Virus record (IMG/VR): IMGVR_UViG_3300013104_000001
Location: 124,001-188,000 of that record
DNA length: 64,000 bases
Source of the DNA: a virus
Direction: 5' to 3' (one strand)
Position numbers and translations under genes: made by a program. How positions within the stretch are numbered: position 1 is the first letter of the stretch; each line of letters opens with the position of its first letter. This document shows positions 53,185 to 60,811 of the stretch, in pieces. Under the pieces are notes generated by a model. It was not told the origin of the DNA, made no database searches, and saw nothing but the letters and a program-made list of their open reading frames with translations.

Positions 53185-53406
53185 ATGCGTAATAAGCCTG
53201 TTATCATAAAAGGACTCTATTACGAATCCATTGCACAGGCTGCACGGCAGTTACCGCGTGGAACATATCGCTGGCGACCTTATGAAGTCAGCTTGCGGGT
53301 ACACTCGTCTAATTATCCTGATTGGCGTCTTGCCACGGATGAAGAAATAAATCACGCTGCTGAGAAGAAACAAGCTTGGCGGGCATCAAGAAATAAACCA
53401 ATCTAA
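53185..53406 (+). CDS. NUMOD1-like DNA-binding orphan, 73 residues
   Basis: ATG at 53185 is supported by AATAGGAGTGTCT. The product begins with a KPVIIKGLYYESIAQAARQL segment. The x-G-x-x-Y-x-S-I-x-x-A-A-R-x-L pattern is that of NUMOD1 helix-turn-helix modules found at the C termini of intron-homing endonucleases. RWRPYEVSLRVHSSNYPDWRLA follows as the usual second half. It has no nuclease domain. It may be a small transcription regulator or a remnant of a homing endonuclease. It is first in the 53185-56516 unit, right after an early-type promoter. Confidence 0.72.
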   Translation: MRNKPVIIKGLYYESIAQAARQLPRGTYRWRPYEVSLRVHSSNYPDWRLATDEEINHAAEKKQAWRASRNKPI

Positions 53407-53427
53407 CTTAACCTTCTGTAAGGACTC

Positions 53428-54303
53428 ATGATGAAAGTTATCAATGTATTTGAGTTTTCTGAAATGTTGCAGAACACTCCAGGGATCAGTAAATCCACTT
53501 TCTATATTCACCCGGCAAATATCCTGACCGGTGATAACGCGCTAACGTTGTTCTTTCACATGGATGATGCAGGCGATGTCTATGTGGTTGAAGATCAACT
53601 GGGTAAATCACCGAAGCTGGTTAAGATCGATAGCCCAGAGCTTAACACCATTCTGTTCTTCAAACAGGGTTCGTCTACATGGGGGGAAGGTTACTTCCAT
53701 GCTGCCGTTATGCGCTATAGCGCAGTAGAAACGCTTCAGGCGGTTCAAGAGCGTTATAACTCGCTACCGATCACCGAATTCGTAAAAGACTCTCTGCATG
53801 CTTTACAGCGCGCTGACTGGGTGGTTGTACCACAGTTAGCGGTAAGTGGTGAAGCGGTATCACGTGATATGCTGGAAGTGGTACTTTCCAGACCTGGTAA
53901 TATCAACCTCAGTGTGATCAAGTTCTGTCACGAGGATGAGACCTATAATGTCGTCGGCAAAGGCTTTCGCGAAGAGGTGATGCTGGAGTTAATCCGCTAT
54001 GATGAGAAACTGCACAATGCATACTTCTCAGGGATCGTTGCGGGTAAACCAATCTACCAGCGCGTGAAGCTTGAAGAAGTTTCCTTTCGCGGCGACTATG
54101 ATTTCATGCAGTGGGTGAAGACACACAACTTCGACAATGGCGATGCTGGCCATGGCCTGTGGTGGGTTCGCCACATGGGTGTATCACTGCATGTTGAGAG
54201 CAACAGTCTTACCATCAAAAACCCGCACTTGTCTGTGCGCGGTATCGTTAAGAACATTCCCGATAGTTACGACACTATTAACAACCGCACTGTTATTCTT
54301 TAA
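53428..54303 (+). CDS. Hypothetical protein, 291 residues
   Basis: ATGATG start follows GTAAGGACTC. The product begins MMKVINVFEFSEMLQNTPGIS and alternates strands and helices with Trp/His/Asp-rich loops (HNFDNGDAGHGLWWVRHMG). No family is recognised. It is in the early-type operon. Confidence 0.72.
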   Translation: MMKVINVFEFSEMLQNTPGISKSTFYIHPANILTGDNALTLFFHMDDAGDVYVVEDQLGKSPKLVKIDSPELNTILFFKQGSSTWGEGYFHAAVMRYSAVETLQAVQERYNSLPITEFVKDSLHALQRADWVVVPQLAVSGEAVSRDMLEVVLSRPGNINLSVIKFCHEDETYNVVGKGFREEVMLELIRYDEKLHNAYFSGIVAGKPIYQRVKLEEVSFRGDYDFMQWVKTHNFDNGDAGHGLWWVRHMGVSLHVESNSLTIKNPHLSVRGIVKNIPDSYDTINNRTVIL

Positions 54304-54315
54304 GGATCATTGATC

Positions 54316-55026
54316 ATGGCTAAGATTATTCATAAACGTCCGTTTGCATCCGGCCCGGCTAACATGGGCTACATCATCTCTGAACTGATCGGTGGCGGTC
54401 ACCTGCCACTGCGTTACTTCAACAAAGAAACCAAGAAGTGGCTTGAACCGGTTGGCTCTTGTGAAACGGGTAAACCGCTTGGCATGCTGTCGCTGGTATT
54501 GGACATGTCAGATATCCCACAGGACTACTGGACCAATGCATTTGTTCTTGATGTGCAAATGCGTATTAAAGAACTCTGGCCTGATCTGGTGCTGGAGATT
54601 CGTGATGACCCGGCCATTGGTGGCTCGTACGCTTTCCTGCGTAACCGTAAATCGATGGCTACTGTCGGTACTAACGTGGTGCAGGAATACGAAGAAGGCT
54701 GTGGGCCTACGTACTACGATGGCCCTGATCACCAACCACGTCGTAGCACCTACGATACGGATGTCTCCAAACTGGTCGTGCGGACTTACCGCGGTAACGG
54801 TCACACCCTGTTCCTGGTTGACAAAGAGGGACGTCGTATTACGGGTGAAGCACTCAAAGCCAATACACTTAAAGGTGAAGTCCCTGTAGAAGAGTTCGCC
54901 TGGATTGTGGAAAGCCTGGACCATCATCCTTCGCAGCATGGCGTGTTGTTCAGCGACTATCTGGAAGCGGCAGCATTAACCGGACATAAACCAGGCTATA
55001 ACGAAGCTGGCGAAGTCACCATTTAA
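54316..55026 (+). CDS. Hypothetical protein, 236 residues
   Basis: ATG at 54316 (MAKIIHKRPFASGP) has AAGGATCATTGATC upstream. A GTG/ATG six bases earlier would crowd that site. The product has Gly/Pro-rich and acidic loops (DDPAIGGSYAFLRNR, EEGCGPTYYDGPDHQP) and a helical C-terminal part. Not recognised; same operon as the flanking genes. Confidence 0.72.
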   Translation: MAKIIHKRPFASGPANMGYIISELIGGGHLPLRYFNKETKKWLEPVGSCETGKPLGMLSLVLDMSDIPQDYWTNAFVLDVQMRIKELWPDLVLEIRDDPAIGGSYAFLRNRKSMATVGTNVVQEYEEGCGPTYYDGPDHQPRRSTYDTDVSKLVVRTYRGNGHTLFLVDKEGRRITGEALKANTLKGEVPVEEFAWIVESLDHHPSQHGVLFSDYLEAAALTGHKPGYNEAGEVTI

Positions 55027-55060
55027 CCAATCCAATTTAACCTAACTGTAGAGGCAGCAA

Positions 55061-55537
55061 ATGAAATTCGAAACTAACGCCAAAGATGAGCTGATCCCTT
55101 TCCTGGAATCTATCAACGTAACCGAAACCCATACACCTGGAAAAGGCACTGCGTTGTTTGATTCCACACCTGGCGCGATCATCTATCTTTACCTGCGTCA
55201 AGGTCTGGATGTCAATGAGATCAGCACAGGTGTTGCTATTGCCTGCGAACAGGCTAAGCGCGCTGTGATCTCCTGGTTGCGTAACTCCAACCTGAACATC
55301 TGGATGTTTCCAGACATCCAGCAAGATGGCGGAAGTAATGTAATCAAAGTTGTCGCTGACTTTGACTGGCCTGGTAGCGGTATGAACTGGCTGGGTGATG
55401 AAACCATTCACATTAGCAAATGCCTGAACGCCATCGTTGAACGCGGTAATCACATCAATATGGCAAACAGAGCATCACGTTCCACTATCGGTACCGCTAT
55501 GCCGCAGCGCGTATTCAACTCACGTTCACCATTGTAA
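55061..55537 (+). CDS. Hypothetical protein, 158 residues
   Basis: GAGGCAGCAA precedes the ATG. The product begins MKFETNAKDELIPFLESINV and combines a helix, a central beta/alpha region (GAIIYLYLRQGLDVNEIST, ISWLRNSNLNIWMFPDI) and a C-terminal Arg/Ser-rich tail. No known motif. Confidence 0.7.
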   Translation: MKFETNAKDELIPFLESINVTETHTPGKGTALFDSTPGAIIYLYLRQGLDVNEISTGVAIACEQAKRAVISWLRNSNLNIWMFPDIQQDGGSNVIKVVADFDWPGSGMNWLGDETIHISKCLNAIVERGNHINMANRASRSTIGTAMPQRVFNSRSPL

Positions 55538-55547
55538 GGAGACAATC

Positions 55548-56516
55548 ATGGATAAGAAATTACCAGGTCAAGATAAGCCAGAAGGCGTTACTACCAAACT
55601 GACAGACGCTTTTGGTAGTAAAGGTGTAGCGGTGCAGGTAACCCCTGAAAACGAACTGCCGCAGGATGCAGAAGGGAACATTGCTGATTTGCTGCGTGTC
55701 GGTAATGATAGTCTGAACCCTCACAGCCCAGGTATGGGTGGCGGTGCTCGAGGTATGATGTTTGGTGAGGTACCGCCACGATCCAACGCTAACCCGCTCG
55801 GTATCGAATCAATGGAAGAGCTCGATTCGCTGAAAGGTACGCTTAATCAGGTATTGTCAGATGATCAGAAAAATGCACTCGGCATGCTGGGTGAACTGAT
55901 TGATGGAAAATTCGACAACGAATATCCTGATGTCGTATACCTGACTATCGCGGTACCGGTAGATGCGGGTAAGACAATGGGGCGTAAAGCTATGCTGGAG
56001 AAACTTCTGGCAGAAACTCCACCGGGTGGCATTAGCGGTCATTGGAATCACCCTGTTCAAGCTGCGCGACTGACAGACCATCATGTGTGTATTGCTATCG
56101 ATGATGAAGGAGATGGGTCATTGACGAAACTGCTGTTCCGTGAATACCCTACTTCTATCGGAACCGATGACGCTGCAAAAGAACAACAGTTGCGGTATTT
56201 GCTGGATACTCACCCCGTGCGCCCTAGCGACAGTGTGCTTAACGCAAATGTGTACTACAGCAAGAACTTCTCGCCGTTGTCACTTGCTACCATCCGTGCG
56301 CCATTACCTATATCGGGTAATAAGTTCGTACGGTATGGTACGTACTGCGAACGTCTGGCGACACTAGAGACCGAGCTCGTTGAAATTGACGGTGTTAAAA
56401 TGGAACGGTTACTGGCGATGACATTGTTTAGTCTCGCTGGTGATAAGTCCAACATTACCCTGTACAGTCTTGATGACGGTCCTGAACTGTTTATTTTAGT
56501 CAAGGTAAACAACTAA
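55548..56516 (+). CDS. Hypothetical protein, 322 residues, with one protease-type motif
   Basis: ATG at 55548 (MDKKLPGQDKPEGVTT) has AAGGAGACAATC upstream. An earlier in-frame start at 55437 lies within the previous gene. Residues 1-80 are Gly/Pro/Asp-rich and likely disordered. G85-I-E87 before SMEELDS resembles the head-protease motif contexts but is in an otherwise different protein. The rest is mixed alpha/beta (VYLTIAVPVDAGKTMGRK). No family is recognised. It ends the operon before a strong terminator. Confidence 0.75.
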   Translation: MDKKLPGQDKPEGVTTKLTDAFGSKGVAVQVTPENELPQDAEGNIADLLRVGNDSLNPHSPGMGGGARGMMFGEVPPRSNANPLGIESMEELDSLKGTLNQVLSDDQKNALGMLGELIDGKFDNEYPDVVYLTIAVPVDAGKTMGRKAMLEKLLAETPPGGISGHWNHPVQAARLTDHHVCIAIDDEGDGSLTKLLFREYPTSIGTDDAAKEQQLRYLLDTHPVRPSDSVLNANVYYSKNFSPLSLATIRAPLPISGNKFVRYGTYCERLATLETELVEIDGVKMERLLAMTLFSLAGDKSNITLYSLDDGPELFILVKVNN

Positions 56517-56522
56517 CTAATT

Positions 56523-56546
56523 GGCGGGGGTAAAACCCCGCCTTTT
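56523..56546 (+). terminator. Terminator
   Basis: A 7-bp GC stem, GGCGGGG / CCCCGCC (56523-56542), is followed by TTTTATTCTG. It closes the 53185-56516 unit. Confidence 0.85.
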
Positions 56547-56938
56547 ATTCTGATTTATTTTTTGGTTTTAAATCAAATATACTATTACGTCAAATATGTA
56601 AAAACTATGTAATTGTCGACATAAGTGACTTAATAGTACTGAATGAACTTATTATCTAAAAAAAAAATATATTAATATATTAGTAATAAGCGTAAGAGTA
56701 AATTTTCGTAGGAAATTTATGAATTACGTTGGATAAAAGGAGAAATCAGACTGGGGTCTGATTTCTCCTAAATTGAATGTAAATGAATGAGTTGTTCATG
56801 TATTTTAGACGGCGCGCGGAAGCTGCGCGGACTCCGTCCTTGCCCTCTATGTGAATGTTATGGATGAATCCATCCAACCTTCCCGGACTCCTTTATAGTC
56901 TCAGAAGGATACCATCTCTCATTATAGAGGTCATGACC
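56547..56938. other. 392-base non-coding AT-rich region with structured elements
   Basis: No gene is seen here. 56547-56720 is very AT-rich, with homopolymer A runs and TATATTAATATATTAG. It contains a partial early-type box, ACTATTACGTCAAATATGTAA (56580-56600). A perfect 14-bp hairpin follows at 56738-56769 (loop TGGG). A nested GC hairpin, GACGG-CGCGC ... GCGCG-gact-CCGTC, lies at 56808-56838, and a smaller one, TGGATG/CATCCA, near 56860. The first two stems are unlike the terminators elsewhere because no T tract follows them on the plus strand. A small structured RNA or leader is possible. Confidence 0.45.
56580..56605 (+). promoter_or_regulatory. Weak early-type promoter candidate
   Basis: TACTATTACG followed by AAATATGTAA resembles the TATATTAC-NAATGTGTAA arrangement at 60203 with two substitutions and one extra base. 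It lies at the head of the AT-rich intergenic region. Confidence 0.35.
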
Positions 56939-57583
56939 ATGTACGAACGCATCAATCTGATTACACTGAACGAACTCTCTGTCTATTCTGAAGTTCAGCG
57001 TGCGACAGACAACCGAACAATTAAATCAACTTCAGTCTCTGTGTACTGGGGTGATAAGCTCTTAGCGAAGACGCCTAAGATGACCAGTGCTATGGATTAC
57101 GCCTACATCGGTGTGTTGTTGTGGAATCCGAAGTTCATGGCATGGATGACAGCTGAGATCCGTAAGAACATTATCGACACGTTTCGTAGTGCGGACTTCA
57201 TCCTAGGGATCAAGCTTAACCCAGGTCGTGTCTTGACCGATGGAATCACCTACCCGTACTTGGGTAAAGAAACCCACTCTTGCGTATCAATCCAGTTGAA
57301 ATGTCAGTTACTGGGATACGAACACAACAAAGTGGATATGACTGGTCAACTACGTATGACCACAGAGATCTTGTCTGGTGATCATGTGGTGTCCGATACA
57401 CGTGTCTATGGTCCGATGGAGACACCAGTGTTACCCGAACTGGATGCGTTGTTAGCGGTTGCCTATAAAGAGATCCCTGAGGATGAGGTCAGACTAACCA
57501 TCCGTGATCCTGACACAGGGCTTCCGCGTCATGACGTGCCAATCAACCCTGAGACAAAGTTACCTCTCTACGGTAACCGTTAA
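56939..57583 (+). CDS. Hypothetical protein, 215 residues
   Basis: ATG at 56939 (MYERINLITLNELSVYSE) is preferred: AGAGG lies at the right distance, whereas the ATG at 56933 would be only two bases from it. The product is alpha/beta with a Trp/Met-rich helix (WNPKFMAWMTAEIRKNI) and a Pro-rich C-terminal tail (GLPRHDVPINPETKLPLYG). No domain is recognised. Confidence 0.7.
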   Translation: MYERINLITLNELSVYSEVQRATDNRTIKSTSVSVYWGDKLLAKTPKMTSAMDYAYIGVLLWNPKFMAWMTAEIRKNIIDTFRSADFILGIKLNPGRVLTDGITYPYLGKETHSCVSIQLKCQLLGYEHNKVDMTGQLRMTTEILSGDHVVSDTRVYGPMETPVLPELDALLAVAYKEIPEDEVRLTIRDPDTGLPRHDVPINPETKLPLYGNR

Positions 57584-57592
57584 CTAGCCACT

Positions 57593-57626
57593 GGGAGGCT
57601 TCGGCCTCCCTTTATGCCGGTCTGTA
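57593..57626 (+). terminator. Terminator with UUCG tetraloop
   Basis: A 7-bp stem, GGGAGGC / GCCTCCC, closes TTCG (57593-57610), followed by TTTATGCCGGTCTGTATTTT. The downstream string is nearly identical to that at 34641. Confidence 0.88.
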
Positions 57627-57741
57627 TTTTAAAACTAAGTTGACTAAGCTTATGAAAGAAATAAAATCTTTCACCCGAGCTAAGGGTAACGTAGAGGTTT
57701 TAGATATATGCCGATTAAATTAATAAGAGAGAAAACAATCA

Positions 57742-58485
57742 ATGGATAAAATCGCTTATATTCAAGAAGATGTCCGAGGGTACGTTTATTGGGAATCTAA
57801 TCTGCTACGTCAGTATCTTGAGCATCGTCATCCTGATGTCATTATTATCTCGTTATCTCGTGACGAACTCTTTCGAACACAGGACCAGGGTATCACCCCA
57901 TTTGCGGTATCGGGTAATTTCGATTTCGTTGATCGTCTCTTAGCTATGTCCAATAATCCACATCCTACCTTACTGCCTGACTACCCTGAAGAGCTCCAAG
58001 GGTACCTGCATCGCAAGGTAGAGTCCGGTACGTTAAGGGATCTGACGTTAGAACGCTGTCCGGTGTTTGTTAAACCTAAATACCAGAAACTCTTTACTGG
58101 GTTTGTTTGTGATGATCCTTTTGATTATCGGTTTAAATCTCATCGGGTCAATAACAACGAACCGTTATGGTTTAGTGAAGTGGTGAACTGGGTGTCTGAA
58201 TGGCGTGTGTATGTAGTCAATGGTAAAATTGGTTACATGTCTCATTACAACGGATTACGGGCTGCTAAACCTCGACTGAAACGTGTGGAGGAGATGATCT
58301 CTAAACTATCTGCACAGAACTACGTAATGGATATTGGTGTCTTAAGCAATGGCCGAGCTGCATTGATCGAAGTCAATGATGGCGTTGCGGTGGGCGCGTA
58401 TGAGGGTTGCCATGCAAACGTGTATGGCGAACTGTTGGTTAACCGGTGGCAGGAAATAATGAAGGAGCGAGACAGCTATGTCTAA
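57742..58485 (+). CDS. ATP-grasp domain enzyme
   Basis: The 247-residue product has ATP-grasp landmarks in order: a nucleotide-binding Lys in CPVFVKPKYQKLFTG, the EWRVYVVNGKIGYMS strand pair, and the metal-binding VMDIGVLSNGRAALIEVNDG (D, E and N). The family joins an acyl-phosphate intermediate to an amine or thiol. Compact members occur in phages, and the target is unknown here. The N-terminal ~60 residues form the pre-grasp domain. AGAGAGAAAACAATCA precedes the ATG. It is followed with 8-base overlaps by three small paralogous genes, which may be modified by or modify the same target. Confidence 0.82.
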   Translation: MDKIAYIQEDVRGYVYWESNLLRQYLEHRHPDVIIISLSRDELFRTQDQGITPFAVSGNFDFVDRLLAMSNNPHPTLLPDYPEELQGYLHRKVESGTLRDLTLERCPVFVKPKYQKLFTGFVCDDPFDYRFKSHRVNNNEPLWFSEVVNWVSEWRVYVVNGKIGYMSHYNGLRAAKPRLKRVEEMISKLSAQNYVMDIGVLSNGRAALIEVNDGVAVGAYEGCHANVYGELLVNRWQEIMKERDSYV

Positions 58486-58885
58486 ATACGAAAAGAATCA
58501 TTTATTCAATTTGTTCCAAGAAGAGCGTGTTAAAAATACGTTCCATATGTTCGACGCTGTCTACAAGCATATCGACAACGTCATCGCCTCGAAGGGCACG
58601 GGATTGATTGTCAGTAAAATGCCTAACTCCTGGCGCAGTAACTGGGTGCTTAATGAACATTGCCATGGCACGGTCACGTTGTATGAAACTGGACTATTAC
58701 TTAACTATACCTGTATTGGTCAGGAAGGTAAACCTCTTGAGTATTTCAACGAGGAGAGTGTTGTGCGTTATCACGACCTGGATAAACTTGTCCCAATTGG
58801 CGGGATGGTTATCAAGAGCAATATGTTCATGGATCTGATGGGCAGATATGAACTGCAAGTTATACTGGGGTTTGATGATGAGTGA
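58478..58885 (+). CDS. Small paralogue 1, follows ATP-grasp gene
   Basis: The gene overlaps the ATP-grasp gene by eight bases and has AAGGAGCGAGACAGCT upstream. The 135-residue product shares a C-terminal pattern with the next two genes: a strand (GTVTLYETGLLLNYTC), a turn, a helix ending LDKLVPIGGMVIKSN and a closing strand (YELQVILGF). No family is recognised. Confidence 0.72.
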   Translation: MSKYEKNHLFNLFQEERVKNTFHMFDAVYKHIDNVIASKGTGLIVSKMPNSWRSNWVLNEHCHGTVTLYETGLLLNYTCIGQEGKPLEYFNEESVVRYHDLDKLVPIGGMVIKSNMFMDLMGRYELQVILGFDDE

Positions 58886-59279
58886 GCTTAGCAAAGACGA
58901 TCTGAATAAACATTTTAAAGCAGCGGGATTAAAAGACGCGATTCCTTTTTATCATGCCGTCTGTGAACTGATCAGGCGGGCACTGGCCAATGACCCTACA
59001 TTGCATGCTGTCAGAAAGACGGAGCAGCTGTGGACATTTGATTACAAGTACAGTGCGCTTTATAAAGCTGAGATCAGTCTGTTCTTAAACGGCGCTAAGA
59101 TCCGCTACAGCACCACTCGACGCATTGAAGGCAGTCACTTCAACGAGCAGGCTATTCGTCAGCAACACAAACTCAACAAACTCTTCCCGATCAATGGCAT
59201 GAACATCAAAAGCATCACCTACGGCGACGGTGCGGGCGGGTTTGAATTCTCTGTATTCCTTGAGGTACCTAATGAATGA
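58878..59279 (+). CDS. Small paralogue 2
   Basis: ATG at 58878 (MSELSKDDLNKHF) follows CTGGGG at the proper distance and overlaps the previous gene by eight bases. The 133-residue product aligns with paralogue 1 over its last ~75 residues: KAEISLFLNGAKIRYST, LNKLFPINGMNIKS, FEFSVFLEVPNE. It looks like a tandem duplication that diverged. Confidence 0.72.
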   Translation: MSELSKDDLNKHFKAAGLKDAIPFYHAVCELIRRALANDPTLHAVRKTEQLWTFDYKYSALYKAEISLFLNGAKIRYSTTRRIEGSHFNEQAIRQQHKLNKLFPINGMNIKSITYGDGAGGFEFSVFLEVPNE

Positions 59280-59664
59280 ACTGCTTAAACCCGAAGATGT
59301 CCGGGCGATCTTTCCTAATCGTGACCCAATCGATACCACGGCCTTGATTGCTAAGGCCAGGGAGATGTTTGACTTGGTCCGCACTCAACAAGACAGTCAT
59401 CGCTTGGTATGGTATCCCGATCACGTCACAACGATGGCGCTGTGTGGTCAGTATACGTTACAGCTCGATGTCTACTATAGTGGCGATGTTGAACTTAGCA
59501 TTAATACTGAAGTGGACAAACCGCAGCTTGGGGAAGAGGCAGGTAAGCAACTACTCTTCACTGATCGTATTCTTCCTCTTACTGGCTATACCGGGCAATT
59601 AGAATACTGGGGACCTACCCCTGGCATTGGTGAAATTATCTTGATGACTTACCGCTACGCTTAG
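59272..59664 (+). CDS. Small paralogue 3
   Basis: ATG at 59272 (MNELLKPEDVRAIF) follows TTGAGGTACCTA and overlaps paralogue 2 by eight bases. The 130-residue product keeps the pattern (GQYTLQLDVYYSGDVELSI, TDRILPLTGYTGQL, GEIILMTYRYA), with the lowest similarity of the three. It closes the ATP-grasp unit, followed by a hairpin at 59693. Confidence 0.7.
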   Translation: MNELLKPEDVRAIFPNRDPIDTTALIAKAREMFDLVRTQQDSHRLVWYPDHVTTMALCGQYTLQLDVYYSGDVELSINTEVDKPQLGEEAGKQLLFTDRILPLTGYTGQLEYWGPTPGIGEIILMTYRYA

Positions 59665-59692
59665 TGCCACGCGGGTTGTGAGGGTATATATC

Positions 59693-59726
59693 TATGGGAT
59701 GACTCCGTTCTGAGTCATGCCCCATA
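59693..59726. other. Long hairpin without T tract
   Basis: TATGGG + ATGACTC pair with GAGTCAT + CCCATA around a CGTTCT loop, with only GC unpaired on one side (13 bp in total). There is no T run, so this is more a structured 3' end or leader than an intrinsic terminator. Confidence 0.5.
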
Positions 59727-59753
59727 CCTGCACACGGCTGAGAAAAACACATC

Positions 59754-60089
59754 ATGATAATGCTACCCAATGTTAGGCTTAACAGTGAGGATGAGCAGTA
59801 CCGGATCTATCTGGAAAACAACTTCGACTATCAAAGCCCTAAGTTGCATTTAGATCATGAAAAAGGACGCAATGAATACCTGATCGGGGATTTGATGCTG
59901 TCTTGTTTTGGCGATCATTTTTATCTGGCGATTAAGAGCAGTCGGCGCAAGACCGTGATTGCATCAGCAAAAGTTTTAGATAACGGTTCTGTCGGCATTT
60001 ATCTAAACCAATGCTTTGCAAACATGCGTAACAAAGCCGTGTTGATTGAAGACTTGCGTAACAGAGTCCGATACCACCTCTACTGTTAA
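59754..60089 (+). CDS. Hypothetical protein, 111 residues, related to the 61201 protein
   Basis: GAGAAAAACACATC precedes the ATG. The product begins MIMLPNVRLNSEDEQYR. Its C-terminal half (VIASAKVLDNGSVGIYLN ... IEDLRNRVRYHLY) has the same pattern as the 61201 protein (EIAQVKSNGHVHLN ... ITTIRNQIRFMF). No family is recognised. It is the last gene before the hairpin at 60121. Confidence 0.7.
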   Translation: MIMLPNVRLNSEDEQYRIYLENNFDYQSPKLHLDHEKGRNEYLIGDLMLSCFGDHFYLAIKSSRRKTVIASAKVLDNGSVGIYLNQCFANMRNKAVLIEDLRNRVRYHLYC

Positions 60090-60120
60090 TATCTTAACCT
60101 ATCTTATGATTAGATAGATT

Positions 60121-60163
60121 CCTTCGCCTACTAACCTCCTCACGGGGTAAGTAGGTTGAAGGG
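60121..60163 (+). terminator. Two-part stem terminator
   Basis: CCTTC/GAAGG and CCTACT/AGTAGG form a stem of 11 pairs with small internal loops (60121-60162), followed by TCTATGCCGACTTGTTTG with the shared TATGCCG flank. Confidence 0.7.
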
Positions 60164-60202
60164 TCTATGCCGACTTGTTTGTAATCAAATAAATTTTATG
60201 TC

Positions 60203-60220
60203 TATATTACGAATGTGTAA
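60203..60220 (+). promoter_or_regulatory. Early-type promoter, TATATTAC box
   Basis: TATATTAC (60203-60210) followed by GAATGTGTAA is the clearest of the three copies. The 16-bp palindrome starts within its last base. The first gene downstream begins at 60281. Confidence 0.7.
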
Positions 60221-60235
60221 TTGTTGGCCAACAAT
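60220..60235. promoter_or_regulatory. 16-bp perfect palindrome beside promoter (possible operator)
   Basis: ATTGTTGGCCAACAAT is a perfect palindrome that abuts the early-type promoter at 60203. A dimeric regulator binding there would sit where the initiating polymerase binds. It could also fold as a small RNA hairpin in the leader. Neither has been tested. Confidence 0.45.
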
Positions 60236-60280
60236 ATATGGCATCATTTTTATGAACCTTAATTAATCGGAGTATTGTGT

Positions 60281-60799
60281 ATGATGCTAGAAGAAACTAT
60301 CCAAGTTAGACCTGTGGCAAAATCACGTGAAGAAACCATGGATCTGCTGGAAGACCTCAACGATCTGAATGAGTGGTTAAGTGAGCACGGCAATCCTGGC
60401 TGTAAACGTCCAGCGCGTTATCCTGCGTTTGCCGTCATGAACGGTAACCGTGCTGCGACTTACGGGTTAATTCAATTCAACAACGACCTGGTACCCGACA
60501 TTCAGATCTGGCGGTTAGTGGCCAACTATCTGCATCGTCGCGCTGTAGACCCTGCTAAGAACCTGCGCATCATCATGAAGGCTGTTGTCATGAATGAACA
60601 CGCTAATCCCAAAGCAGGCAACAAAGTGATGGAGCCTAATCTGGACGTCACTGATTACCTGGTTGATTTGGCATCAGATAAACCAGTGTATGCTTTTAAT
60701 CCATCAGTTCTGGTCAACGCGGTACCGGGCGTCGGCAAGTATGCTAACTTGAAAGTCTGGAACTGGCGTATTGGTTTGGAGATCGCCCCCGTACGGTGA
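60281..60799 (+). CDS. Hypothetical protein, 172 residues
   Basis: ATG at 60281 (MMLEETIQVRPVAKSREE) has CGGAGTATTGTGT upstream. The product is helical at the start, with a central basic patch (CKRPARYPAFAVMNGNRAATYG) and a C-terminal WNWRIGLEIAPVR strand. First gene after the palindrome-associated promoter. Not recognised. Confidence 0.72.
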   Translation: MMLEETIQVRPVAKSREETMDLLEDLNDLNEWLSEHGNPGCKRPARYPAFAVMNGNRAATYGLIQFNNDLVPDIQIWRLVANYLHRRAVDPAKNLRIIMKAVVMNEHANPKAGNKVMEPNLDVTDYLVDLASDKPVYAFNPSVLVNAVPGVGKYANLKVWNWRIGLEIAPVR

Positions 60800-60811
60800 T
60801 AAGGTATTACA

